Assembly (NCBI GenBank): GCA_016872775.1
Contig: VGZA01000033.1
Span: 1 to 64,000 of the forward strand
Length of the DNA stretch: 64,000 nt
Origin: Planctomycetota bacterium
GTDB lineage: Bacteria > Planctomycetota > Planctomycetia > Pirellulales > Pirellulaceae
Reading direction: 5' to 3'
A program made the translations under genes and the position numbers. Positions 54,858 to 62,847 of this stretch are shown in pieces (position 1 is the stretch's first letter; every line of letters begins with the position of its first letter). The notes under the pieces were generated by a model. That model was given only the letters and a program-made list of their open reading frames with translations, was not told where the DNA came from and did not search any database.

Positions 54858-55222
54858 TCGATCGTACCCCTTTCGTCCTCGAACGCCTGCCAAGGGACTA
54901 TTCTGACAGACCACACTATCGCCGCAAAGGGGCAATACGTTGGCGGATCGCCAGAGTTCACCGTTGTCGGGACTGCTGGATCAGGACGATCAGAAGAGTT
55001 CCGTCAAAATCAGCTCGGCCAAAACCAACTCGGCTCACCCTCCTTCGGTGCCGAAGTTCGATTTTTCACTCCCGTAGTTCCGCGATTCAGCGGCGGCTGG
55101 AAGCCCCCGCCACGCCGATTCAGCGGCGGCTGGAAGCCCGCCACGCCCTGTCGCCTTCTCGCAAGAAGAGTTCCTAAGCGTTTTTGCGTTTCCGCGCGAT
55201 CTCAAACGCCCGATCGGACCGA
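54858..55222. other. Intergenic, 365 bases, with a repeat pair
   Basis: The gap contains a tandem pair of about 32-base units (listed separately) and otherwise nothing recognisable. It holds the promoter of the NHL-ZIP-beta-helix operon and the 3' side of glgB, which runs in the same direction. Confidence 0.5.
55084..55147. repeat. Tandem repeat pair (33 and 31 bp)
   Basis: GATTCAGCGGCGGCTGGAAG followed by CCCCCGCCACGCC (55084-55116) recurs at 55117-55147 with two bases fewer. The unit contains the inverted half-sites GCGGC/GCCGC only loosely. The minus strand reads GGCTTCCAGCCGCCGCTGAA, a sequence I associate with planctomycete intergenic repeats. Confidence 0.75.
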
Positions 55223-57430
55223 TCAAGTCCGCTGAGGTTTCAGGACCACTACCGCCAGCGGCGGAAGGTTCAATGCAATCGAGTAAGACCGGCCATTTGC
55301 TCCGACCGACTTCGCCTGCCGGCCCGGGAAGTTACCCAGGTTGGTTCCGCCGTAGTAGTGCGAATCGCTGTTGAACACTTCCTGGTACCAGCACTGCTCG
55401 GGCACACCGATCGGAAAATCGGACCGCGGAACCGGTGTAAAATTTGCCGCGACGACCAGGAAGTCGCGAGGATCGGCGCCGCGGCGGACATAGGTCAGAA
55501 CGCTGTCGCCCGCATTCCCACAGTCGATCCACTCAAAGCCCTGGGACCTGAAATCCACCTGGTGCAGGGAGGGCTCGCGCCGATACAGACGATTCAAATC
55601 GCCCACCATCCGCTGCAGGCCGCGATGCGTGTCCCATTGCAGCAGTTCCCACTGCAACGAGCCGTCGTGATTCCATTCGTTCCATTGCCCGAACTCGCCA
55701 CCCATGAACAACAGCTTCTTGCCGGGATGAGTCCACATGTAGCCGTAGAGCAGCCGCAGGTTGGCGAATTTCTGCCAGAGGTCACCCGGCATCTGGTCCA
55801 GCAGCGCGCCTTTGCCGTGCACCACCTCGTCGTGGGACAGCGGCAAGGAAAAGTTCTCGGTAAAGGCGTAGATCAGGCTGAATGTCAATTCGCCGTGATG
55901 GTGGCAGCGATGGATCGGGTCGCGGCGCATGTAGCGCAGCGTGTCGTTCATCCAACCCATATTCCATTTCAGACTGAATCCCAACCCGCCCGTGTCCGTG
56001 GGATGCGACACGCCGCCCCATGCCGTCGATTCCTCGGCGATGGTGAGGATCCCCGGAAAGTGGGCATGCGCCTGACGGTTGAACTCCTTGATCAAGGAGA
56101 TCGCGCCTAAGTTCTCGCGTCCGCCATATTCGTTCGGGATCCATTCGCCGTCCTTGCGGCTGTAGTCCAGGTACAGCATCGACGCCACCGCGTCGACACG
56201 CAATCCGTCAATGTGGTACTTGTCGAGCCAGAACAGCGCATTGGCGATCAGAAAGTTGCGAACCTCGTTACGCTGATAATTGAAGATCAACGTTCCCCAA
56301 TCCGGGTGTTCGCCCTGCCGCGGATCCTCGTGCTCGTAAAGCGCCGTGCCGTCAAAACGGCGCAGGCCATGACCATCGCGGGGAAAGTGCGCGGGGACCC
56401 AGTCAAGAATCACACCGATCCCATGCTGGTGGCAGTAATCGACAAAGTACATGAAGTCCGCCGGGCTGCCGTAGCGGCTGGTCACCGCATAGTAACCGAC
56501 AGTCTGGTATCCCCAGCTGCCCGTGAACGGGTGCTCGCTGATCGGCAGCAGTTCCAGGTGCGTGTATCCCATCTCCTGGCAATACTGCACCAGCTGATGC
56601 GCGAGCTCCCGATAGTTCATCCAGCCATGATGCCGGCCTTCACCGCGCCGCCAGCTGCCGAGGTGCACTTCGTAGACCGAGATCGGCGCGTCAAGCCCAT
56701 TGGATCGCCAGCGGTCCGCCATCCAGGACTGATCGTTCCAGGTATAGGAATCGAGGTCAGCGACAACCGAAGCAGTGCACGGAGGTAACTCGGCCGCAAA
56801 GCCGAACGGATCACTCTTGTCGAACGTCTCACCGGCATGCGTGCGAATCCGGAATTTGTATTTCATTCCCGGCCGGACATCCGGCACGAACAGCTCCCAG
56901 ATGCCGCTGGGAATATGCTTGCGCAACGGATGCTGTTGCCCGTTCCAGCAATTGAAGTCGCCAACAACACTCAGTCCTGCGGCATTTGGCGCCCAGACGG
57001 CAAAATTCGTCCCCTGGACCCCCTCAACCGTACGCAACTGCGCGCCCAGCCGGCCATAGGCACGCAGATGCGTGCCTTCGGAAATCAAGTGCAGATCGAA
57101 ATCGCTGAAATAAGAAGGAAATGCGTACGGATCATGCATCGTTATCACGTCACAATCGGCGGTCGTCATTTGTAACTGGTAGGAAGCCGCTCCGATCGGC
57201 CGCGTCGGAAACACAGCCTCGTACATGCCGGCCGGATGGATCCGCTCCATGGGACGAGCCACCTGGTGGGCGGGGTCAAGCAACCAGGCTTTCTGCGACC
57301 CCGGCAGGAATGCGCGTACCACCAAAGCCTTCCGACCTGCTCGTTCGACCTCGTGAGGCCCCAGCAACGCAAACGGGTTCTCAATGCGGCCGTCCAGCAA
57401 GGCGCCCATATTACCTAATGCATCATGCAT
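55223..57430 (-). CDS. glgB: 1,4-alpha-glucan branching enzyme
   Basis: ATG 57430 is used; a GTG at 57436 is equally possible because GGGGAAGGA lies just upstream. The 735-residue chain has the GlgB order. Two beta-sandwich modules come first (FALLGPHEV, then [20 protein letters not shown] near 145). The GH13 barrel follows with [26 protein letters not shown], the nucleophile in [15 protein letters not shown] (about 405-420), the acid in [11 protein letters not shown] (about 463) and [13 protein letters not shown] (about 533). It makes alpha-1,6 branches in glycogen. The upstream RNase H-like gene ends 79 bases before it. Confidence 0.95.
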   Translation of the reverse strand: MHDALGNMGALLDGRIENPFALLGPHEVERAGRKALVVRAFLPGSQKAWLLDPAHQVARPMERIHPAGMYEAVFPTRPIGAASYQLQMTTADCDVITMHDPYAFPSYFSDFDLHLISEGTHLRAYGRLGAQLRTVEGVQGTNFAVWAPNAAGLSVVGDFNCWNGQQHPLRKHIPSGIWELFVPDVRPGMKYKFRIRTHAGETFDKSDPFGFAAELPPCTASVVADLDSYTWNDQSWMADRWRSNGLDAPISVYEVHLGSWRRGEGRHHGWMNYRELAHQLVQYCQEMGYTHLELLPISEHPFTGSWGYQTVGYYAVTSRYGSPADFMYFVDYCHQHGIGVILDWVPAHFPRDGHGLRRFDGTALYEHEDPRQGEHPDWGTLIFNYQRNEVRNFLIANALFWLDKYHIDGLRVDAVASMLYLDYSRKDGEWIPNEYGGRENLGAISLIKEFNRQAHAHFPGILTIAEESTAWGGVSHPTDTGGLGFSLKWNMGWMNDTLRYMRRDPIHRCHHHGELTFSLIYAFTENFSLPLSHDEVVHGKGALLDQMPGDLWQKFANLRLLYGYMWTHPGKKLLFMGGEFGQWNEWNHDGSLQWELLQWDTHRGLQRMVGDLNRLYRREPSLHQVDFRSQGFEWIDCGNAGDSVLTYVRRGADPRDFLVVAANFTPVPRSDFPIGVPEQCWYQEVFNSDSHYYGGTNLGNFPGRQAKSVGANGRSYSIALNLPPLAVVVLKPQRT

Positions 57431-57451
57431 CCGCACGTTGTCCTTCCCCTA

Positions 57452-57489
57452 TTTTCTCAGGGATCAATTCTTTTCTCAGGGATCAATTC
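57452..57489. repeat. 19-bp perfect tandem duplication upstream of glgB
   Basis: TTTTCTCAGGGATCAATTC occurs at 57452-57470 and again at 57471-57489 without mismatch, in the 79-base gap just upstream of glgB. It looks like recent slippage and could change the spacing of the glgB leader. Confidence 0.9.
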
Positions 57490-57509
57490 AAAATCTGCCA
57501 CCGGGGGTG

Positions 57510-58190
57510 TCAATTTCCGAACGCATTGGGCGTAAAGAAAGGTCCTGGCAACCGCAACCAATTCCGCACATCCGCCAGCCATGCGGCCCAGCCATTCCGC
57601 GCACCGGATGCCCAACCAGTGCGCGCCGCTCGAGCCGCTCGTGCCACCCGCCGTGCCGCTACCCGTACTGCCACGCGCGGTCGGAAATGCTCCGCGGTAC
57701 CCGCCACGGTTGTGTCAAACCCGCGCGGCGCCGTCGCGTCGCGGCGGTCGTTGTCGAGCGGCGTGGCGAAATGCCACGCGCGACAATGCACCGTGTGAAA
57801 CCGCAGTGCCCGATCCACCCGCAGCCAAAGATCCCGGTTCCTGACCGGAACCCATTCGCCAAACCGCTCCCACATCCAGTCGTTCTCGCGCCACTCCGGT
57901 AAACCGTGCCGAAAGCCGTGCACGATATACCGTCCCGCCGAAATCAACGTCACGCGCGACGGCTCGTCCAGCGCCTCCAACCCCCGCACGACCGCCAGCA
58001 ACTCAAGGCGCTCCCGATCCGCGCCTTCTTCGTCCTCGACATCCAGCACGGTTTCACCTTGCAGGGACTCCAACACAAACCGCCAGCGCCCCCGCTTCGA
58101 ATCGCCCGATCCTCGCCCGCCGCGCAGTGGCTGACGGGTTTCCGATGCCTCGGAGAAAAGCAAATAATGACAAGCCGACGTTACCATCAT
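57510..58190 (-). CDS. Ribonuclease H-like protein with altered active site and Ala/Arg tail
   Basis: ATG 58190 (GGGAG 5 bases before; an ATG at 58187 is also possible) starts MMVTSACHYLLFSEAS. The core resembles RNase HI: GRWRFVLESLQGETVL, then DRERLELLAVVRGLEALDEP and PVRNRDLWLRVDRALRFHTV. The usual catalytic DS in the V.V.TDS.Y strand reads ISAGRYI, and the first strand has FSEAS where an aspartate is expected, so catalysis is doubtful. The C-terminal 70 residues are Ala/Arg-rich (VAVRVAARRVARAARAARTG) with a hydrophobic ending. About 226 residues. It is read toward glgB and may share its transcript. Confidence 0.72.
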   Translation of the reverse strand: MMVTSACHYLLFSEASETRQPLRGGRGSGDSKRGRWRFVLESLQGETVLDVEDEEGADRERLELLAVVRGLEALDEPSRVTLISAGRYIVHGFRHGLPEWRENDWMWERFGEWVPVRNRDLWLRVDRALRFHTVHCRAWHFATPLDNDRRDATAPRGFDTTVAGTAEHFRPRVAVRVAARRVARAARAARTGWASGARNGWAAWLADVRNWLRLPGPFFTPNAFGN

Positions 58191-58459
58191 TCGAACTCCC
58201 ACGCGTTTCGCGGCCCAACCTCGTACCGCTCGATGATCGCAATTCCTTCGCACCTTGATCGCGATCCGTTCGCATCTGGAGACGAACCCGCTCCCCCATG
58301 ACTTCTTGTCGTGTGATCTACTATCGTCCCGGATTACCTCACCTGCTTAGTCTGTTCAGACTGCTTTGCTTCGTTTTTTTTCCTGACCGTCGCCGCTTCA
58401 CAAGCCAGGCGCCAAGTTGCGACTTTTCGGAACGTGGCAGCGCGAATTTTGCTCGACGT

Positions 58460-58474
58460 TTGTAAAAATTACAA
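58460..58474. promoter_or_regulatory. Inverted repeat TTGTAA-AAA-TTACAA, possible operator
   Basis: A perfect 6-3-6 palindrome about 184 bases before the start of the small membrane protein gene. It has the same outer bases (TTGT...ACAA) and size as the one at 58583. An operator is an inference only. Confidence 0.35.
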
Positions 58475-58582
58475 TTTCCAGGATGGTATCGGCGCGGCCG
58501 TTCGGAGTTTCCTCGATGAAACTTGAGAAAATTGGTAATGGCACGCGAATCGCACAAGAAAAACTTACAAGTGCGCCCGGAG

Positions 58583-58597
58583 TTGTCCGCCGGACAA
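58583..58597. promoter_or_regulatory. Inverted repeat TTGTCC-GCC-GGACAA, possible operator
   Basis: A second perfect 6-3-6 palindrome, 123 bases from the first and about 60 bases before the ATG of the small membrane protein gene. The shared TTGT...ACAA frame suggests one regulator, but no regulator gene is in sight. Confidence 0.35.
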
Positions 58598-58657
58598 TGC
58601 GACCAGGGAACGGTTTGCCGGGCATTCGCGAAAGCCTAACGACGACGGAGCCTGCGC

Positions 58658-58930
58658 ATGGATGCTAGCAATGCCGCGATCTGGTTCAGTTCGGTGATCC
58701 CTTGCCTCGGCGTGTTTTCCGTCGTCTTCGCTCGGCTTTGTCCCGAAGGCGCCGCCCGACGCGCCTCGCACTTCTGCATGCTCGCCGCGATGCTGGTCGT
58801 CGCCGCCATGACGGCGTTGACCGTCGCGGCCGGAAGCGGGCACTGGCTCTCGCACGGAACAACGTTCTCGATCATGGCGATCGGCTCGATTCTTGACTTG
58901 AGCCGCGAAGGCGCCGTTAGACTTCCTTGA
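58658..58930 (+). CDS. Small two- or three-helix membrane protein of unknown function
   Basis: ATG 58658 has GGAG 7 bases upstream. The 90-residue product has three hydrophobic segments (AAIWFSSVIPCLGVFSVVF, FCMLAAMLVVAAMTALTVAA and TTFSIMAIGSILDL) separated by RLCPEGAARRASH and a SGHWLSHG loop. The composition and ribosome site support a real gene. I do not recognise the family, although similar short unknown proteins occur in planctomycetes. It is preceded by a 467-base regulatory gap and followed by a 440-base gap. Confidence 0.7.
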   Translation: MDASNAAIWFSSVIPCLGVFSVVFARLCPEGAARRASHFCMLAAMLVVAAMTALTVAAGSGHWLSHGTTFSIMAIGSILDLSREGAVRLP

Positions 58931-59370
58931 ACTTTCCTGGTTTGACATCGGTCGCTGGCGACGTTGCCACGTTTTTTTTCTGCCTGCAGCAGCCGGCCCT
59001 CTCTAAAGCAAAGTCAGCGATTGACTTAGACGCATTCGCCCGAAGATCGGCAAAGTCGAAAAAATCCTACCCTTCGGAAGCATCGTAAACCGACAAGTAA
59101 TATCGGATAGATAGTCGGATCATCGAGTTGCTCAGGGGGGCCTGAAGGCGACACGATAGACGCGACCTCGCGCCTACTCTCCTCGCAGTTCCTCTCAAAC
59201 CACCTCGCCGACGATTCGGAATCGGTTGGATCGAAACACGATCCGCCGGGGAATCGACCACCACTACCCTTTTCCATCCAGTTCGCCGTTCGTTACGTGC
59301 ACCCAGAGCGGGGTGACACGATTGCGACTGGGGCTGTGAACATAAAGGTAATCATCTCAGGAGAGGACCC
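58931..59370. other. Intergenic, 440 bases, upstream of the BON-domain gene
   Basis: No open frame with plausible similarity. A small hairpin GTCGC-TG-GCGAC (about 58961-58972) is followed after 8 bases by a T-run near 58982, a weak terminator candidate for the small membrane gene. The rest shows no clear repeat or hairpin and should contain the BON gene promoter. Confidence 0.45.
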
Positions 59371-60666
59371 ATGCGACGTCTATTTGGAATGGCACTCGTC
59401 AGCCTCGCGACATTGTCGCCGAACTGGGCGCTGGCCGACGATCAGTCAATTGCCCAGGATATTCTGCAAAAGTTGCAGGAGAAGAAGGAAGCCGGCAAGC
59501 TGAAAGGCTTCGACCTCAATCTGGACGTCGAAGAAGGAACGGTCTGGATAAAAGGGCACGTTGCCAACGAGGAACAACAAGCGTTGGTTCTCGACGTGGC
59601 TCAACGCGTCTCCGGTGTGACGCAGGTCGTCAATGATATTTCGGTTGCACCGGCTCCGTCCGCCAAGCGTAACACGACGGCGAATGCGAAACAGGAATCC
59701 CGATCGGGTATCCTCGAATCGATGAAGTCCAACTTCAGCAAACTGGCCGGCGGCAAGGCAACGCCGAAGGCGGTTGCACCGGCTCCGTCCGCCAAGCGTA
59801 ACACGACAGCGAATGCGAAACAGGAATCCCAATGGGGTATGCTCGTATCGCTGAAGTCCATCTCCAGCAAACTGGCCGGCGGCAAGGCAACGCCGAAGGC
59901 GGCTGCCCGGCAGGAATCGGAACCTGTCGCTGCCGTTTCGGCAACCAGCGAAGACTCCGACGCACTCGTCCGAACCATTGCCGACCGGCTCCAGAAAGCC
60001 CGGCAGGCTGGAAAGCTTCGCGGCTTTGACTTTGTTATCGAGTGCGACGCGGAAACCGTATGGCTTTCCGGGCATGTGGCTAACGAGCAGCAGCATTCGC
60101 TGGTGATCGAAACCGTCCGTCGCGTGCCGGGTGTCAGCCAGGTCGTTAACGACCTGAAGATCGCGAACGGGAGCTTCGGCCTGGCCGCTCATTCGCAGCC
60201 CGAAGGCACCGGCGTCGCCGGCCGCAGCGCTCGCGTCCAGCAAGCTCCGCACGTCGAACCGATGCATCATGCCGATCCCAGCGTGCCCGGCGTCTCACCA
60301 CGGCCGCTCGCCGGCTCCGTGCAGCAACACGTCGCCATGCGACAAGTCCCGCTGGCAATCGCCCCGACGCAAATCGCTCAAGGCGCTACCCACATGCAAG
60401 GCGCTCCCGTGCCAATGCACTCGCCGGGCGGCAATGTCGGCATCGCTCCGGCCCGCTACGACCAACCCAACATGCCCGGCTACGCCTGGCCCAGCTACGC
60501 CTCGCATCCCAACTACGCCGGCGTAACCTACCCCAAGCAATACTCGCCAGCCGCCTGGCCGTACATCGGACCGTTCTACCCCTACCCGCAAGTGCCGCTC
60601 GGATGGCGTAAAGTCATGCTGCAGTGGGATGACGGCTGGTGGTTCCTGGATTTCAAAGACAAGTAA
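59371..60666 (+). CDS. Secreted protein with two BON domains and an internal 43-residue duplication
   Basis: ATG 59371 has AGGAGAGG just upstream. The leader RRLFGMALVSLATLSPNWA is a signal peptide. Two BON domains are visible: the first at about 25-92 (GKLKGFDLNLDVEEGTVWIK, GHVANEEQQALV, GVTQVVNDISVA), the second at about 195-270 (GKLRGFDFVIECDAETVWLS, GHVANEQQHSLV, GVSQVVNDL). Between them lies a tandem duplication of 43 residues (APAPSAKRNTTANAKQES... KLAGGKATPKA). The C-terminal 130 residues are Pro/Tyr/His-rich (MPGYAWPSYASHPNYAG). BON domains bind phospholipid surfaces, so an envelope role is likely. A strong terminator follows at 60698. Confidence 0.9.
   Translation: MRRLFGMALVSLATLSPNWALADDQSIAQDILQKLQEKKEAGKLKGFDLNLDVEEGTVWIKGHVANEEQQALVLDVAQRVSGVTQVVNDISVAPAPSAKRNTTANAKQESRSGILESMKSNFSKLAGGKATPKAVAPAPSAKRNTTANAKQESQWGMLVSLKSISSKLAGGKATPKAAARQESEPVAAVSATSEDSDALVRTIADRLQKARQAGKLRGFDFVIECDAETVWLSGHVANEQQHSLVIETVRRVPGVSQVVNDLKIANGSFGLAAHSQPEGTGVAGRSARVQQAPHVEPMHHADPSVPGVSPRPLAGSVQQHVAMRQVPLAIAPTQIAQGATHMQGAPVPMHSPGGNVGIAPARYDQPNMPGYAWPSYASHPNYAGVTYPKQYSPAAWPYIGPFYPYPQVPLGWRKVMLQWDDGWWFLDFKDK
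59642..59899. repeat. 129-bp in-frame tandem duplication in the BON gene
   Basis: The unit starting CGGTTGCACCGGCTCCGTCC at 59642-59770 is repeated at 59771-59899 with few changes (for example GGCGAATGCG against AGCGAATGCG). 129 bases is 43 codons, so the frame is kept. Confidence 0.9.
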
Positions 60667-60697
60667 GTCGCTTTCCTCGATGAGCGATTCCGAAGAG

Positions 60698-60731
60698 ACC
60701 TCCGCCAGTCGAAGACTGGCGGAGGTTTTTT
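60698..60731 (+). terminator. Intrinsic terminator of the BON-domain gene
   Basis: ACCTCCGCCAGTC, loop GAA, GACTGGCGGAGGT is a 13-bp perfect stem followed by a T-run to 60731. It lies 32 bases past the stop. It is one of the clearest terminators in the window. Confidence 0.9.
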
Positions 60732-60763
60732 CATTGGCCAAGTAAAATCCGCACTCTCGCTTC

Positions 60764-61729
60764 TCACTTCTCTCTTCTAACTTCTCTCTTCAAGGCCTGG
60801 TACGCGGCGACGGCACCGATCAGCAGGCAGCCGACGACGATTTGCCGCAGTTCATCGATGCGCCAGTATCGGCTGGCAAACAGCCGCGTCTCGTGGATCA
60901 GCAGCAACCCCAGGACGGTCCCGCCGATGCGACCGCTGCCACCAAAGACACTGGTCCCTCCCAGAACCACGGCGGTGATCACTTCCAGTTCCATACCGCG
61001 TCCGGCGTCCGCCTTGGCGGTGTCGAAACGAGCGACAGAGATCAGTGTCGCGCAGGCCGACAACAGGCCCATCCCCAGGTACAGCGTGAACTTCAATCGT
61101 TCGACCGGCACACCCGCGTACCGGGCCGCCAGTTCATTCCCGCCCACGGCGCGCAGATACCGACCCCAGCGCGTGCGAGAAAGGACGGTGGCGAGCACGA
61201 TGGCGAGAGCGAAATTGATCCATCCACCGACAGCGATACCGAACGGACCCTGCCCGGCGAACGCTCGCCCGAAATGCTCGCCAAAGCGTGAATACGACGC
61301 CCCCTGGCTGATCCCTTCCGCCATTCCTCGAAAAGCGGCCATCGTCGCCAGCGTCACGATCAGCGGGTGGACTCGGGTGATTGCGATCAAGCCACCGTTG
61401 CAGGCACCGCAGCCGATACCGGTCAGCATACACGCGACAGTCGCCAACCCGACGCTTTGGCTGGACTGATGGCAGATTCCGAACGCGATCGCGCAGAGTC
61501 CCATGATCGCGCCCACCGACAAATCGATGCCTCCCGCAATGACGACCAATGTCATTCCCATCGCAATCAGTGCGGTCTCCCAAAGTTGGCGCGAGAGATT
61601 CAATTGCCCGTCCCATGCCAGAAACTGGGGCATCCGCCAGCCGGCGAAAGCGAGAATTCCAGCCAGAATCACCGCCAGCATCAATTCGTGGGACCGAGCA
61701 ATTCTCCGCCAGGGAGTTCCCTCGCTCAT
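60764..61729 (-). CDS. Sugar ABC transporter permease (RbsC/COG1172 type)
   Basis: ATG 61729 overlaps the stop of the upstream permease (ATGA), so the two are coupled. The 321-residue protein is polytopic (about 9-10 helices) with the COG1172 signatures LVVIAGGIDLSVGAIMGLC near residue 60, TRVHPLIVTLATMAAFRG and GRYLRAVGGNELAARYAGV, then VITAVVLGGTSVFGGSGRIG in the last third. With the second permease and the ATPase it forms a three-subunit importer for a monosaccharide or similar ligand. The C-terminal KREVRREK is encoded by purine-rich repeats at the 3' end. Confidence 0.92.
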   Translation of the reverse strand: MSEGTPWRRIARSHELMLAVILAGILAFAGWRMPQFLAWDGQLNLSRQLWETALIAMGMTLVVIAGGIDLSVGAIMGLCAIAFGICHQSSQSVGLATVACMLTGIGCGACNGGLIAITRVHPLIVTLATMAAFRGMAEGISQGASYSRFGEHFGRAFAGQGPFGIAVGGWINFALAIVLATVLSRTRWGRYLRAVGGNELAARYAGVPVERLKFTLYLGMGLLSACATLISVARFDTAKADAGRGMELEVITAVVLGGTSVFGGSGRIGGTVLGLLLIHETRLFASRYWRIDELRQIVVGCLLIGAVAAYQALKREVRREK

Positions 61730-62847
61730 CGGCTTTTCTTTCGTCGGTCCATCGTCGCCGAAAATCGATCGGAGACCACCGCCAGCAGGATGAACAGCCC
61801 GTGGATCGCCTTGGTCCATTTCTCGCCGGCTTCGCCGACGCTCAGAAAGGTCAGCACGGGCCGGACCAGCGTCAGCAGTACGACGGCCAGCACGACGCCG
61901 CTCAGCCGGCCGCGTCCTCCGGAAATCGACACGCCGCTCAGAACGACGCTGGTGATCACGAACAGTTCCAACTCGCTTCCAATGCCCGACTCGATTTTTG
62001 GCAGGCGCGGCACATCGACGACCGTCGCCACCGCCGTGAGAAACCCGGCGTAACAAAACGCGAAGATGCGCAATCCGTAAACGGGCAAGCCGGCATTGCC
62101 GGCCGACTCGGGGTGGCTGCCCGTCGCGTAGATCCGAACTCCAAGCGCGGTGCGCGTCAGCAGGATGTAGGTGGCAAGCACGACCAGCAGTGCTGCCCAG
62201 GGGCCAAGCGGGATACCGAACCAGCCGGTTTTCGAGGCGTGAACAACCGCTTCCGGCAGGCCATCGATATTCTTACCGCCCATGGCCAGCGTCGCAAATC
62301 CGCGCAGCAGCGTCATCATGCCAAGGCTGGCAATGATCGACGGAACGCGGCCCAACGTGACCAGCATTCCCGTCACACATCCAATCATCGCGCCGCTCAA
62401 CAGTACTAAAGGAACCCCGGCCCAGACCGACCATTGCAGCTCGTGGCTGGAGAGCGTCCTGCCCAGCAGCGCGGCGAGCAACGCCATGATCGAGCCGACC
62501 GAAATATCAATGTCACCCAGAACGACAACGATCATCACGCCACAGGAGACAATGATCGCCGGCGCACAACGGACCAGGATGTCGTGCCAGACGACTCCGG
62601 TGAGAAACACAGGATCGTGGAACCCAACGACACCCGCGATGGCCAGAATTAAAAGCGCCAGACCAAGTTCCCGCCCTCCTGCGGGCGAGCGCCAGGTCGA
62701 ACGAACCGAGTACCACGAACCGCTTGTGCCGCCGGAGGAACTGCCGGGGGAACTGCCGCGGGAACTGCCGGCGCCGCCGGCTGCGGTGTTGCCGGAACCG
62801 TCGCCGGAATCTCGGCCTGGATCGTTGGCTCGGTCTTGGCGGGTCAC
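61726..62847 (-). CDS. Sugar ABC transporter permease (RbsC/COG1172 type) with disordered N-terminus
   Basis: GTG 62847 overlaps the ATPase stop (GTGA). The first 60 residues are low-complexity Ser/Gly/Ala (GDGSGNTAAGGAGSSRGSSP), unusual for this family. About ten helices follow with MIVVVLGDIDISVGSIMALL near residue 110, GRVPSIIASLGMMTLLRG, GVRIYATGSHPESAGNAGLP and VITSVVLSGVSISGGRGRLS. About 373 residues. It would pair with the permease at 60764 as a heterodimer for the RbsA-like ATPase. Overlapping stops and starts make this one transcription unit. Confidence 0.9.
   Translation of the reverse strand: MTRQDRANDPGRDSGDGSGNTAAGGAGSSRGSSPGSSSGGTSGSWYSVRSTWRSPAGGRELGLALLILAIAGVVGFHDPVFLTGVVWHDILVRCAPAIIVSCGVMIVVVLGDIDISVGSIMALLAALLGRTLSSHELQWSVWAGVPLVLLSGAMIGCVTGMLVTLGRVPSIIASLGMMTLLRGFATLAMGGKNIDGLPEAVVHASKTGWFGIPLGPWAALLVVLATYILLTRTALGVRIYATGSHPESAGNAGLPVYGLRIFAFCYAGFLTAVATVVDVPRLPKIESGIGSELELFVITSVVLSGVSISGGRGRLSGVVLAVVLLTLVRPVLTFLSVGEAGEKWTKAIHGLFILLAVVSDRFSATMDRRKKSR

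Larger units (their letters stand above)
58191..58657. other. Intergenic, 467 bases, divergent promoter region with inverted repeats
   Basis: The leftward RNase H-like gene and the rightward small membrane gene start at its two ends. It holds a hairpin AGTCTG-TT-CAGACT (58349-58362) and two inverted repeats of the shape TTGTnn-N3-nnACAA (listed separately). No coding potential is supported. Confidence 0.6.

Noticed and set aside
58349-58362. AGTCTG-TT-CAGACT as a terminator
   Set aside because: The stem is only 6 bp and the T-run comes about 12 bases later; it lies upstream of both flanking genes rather than after one.
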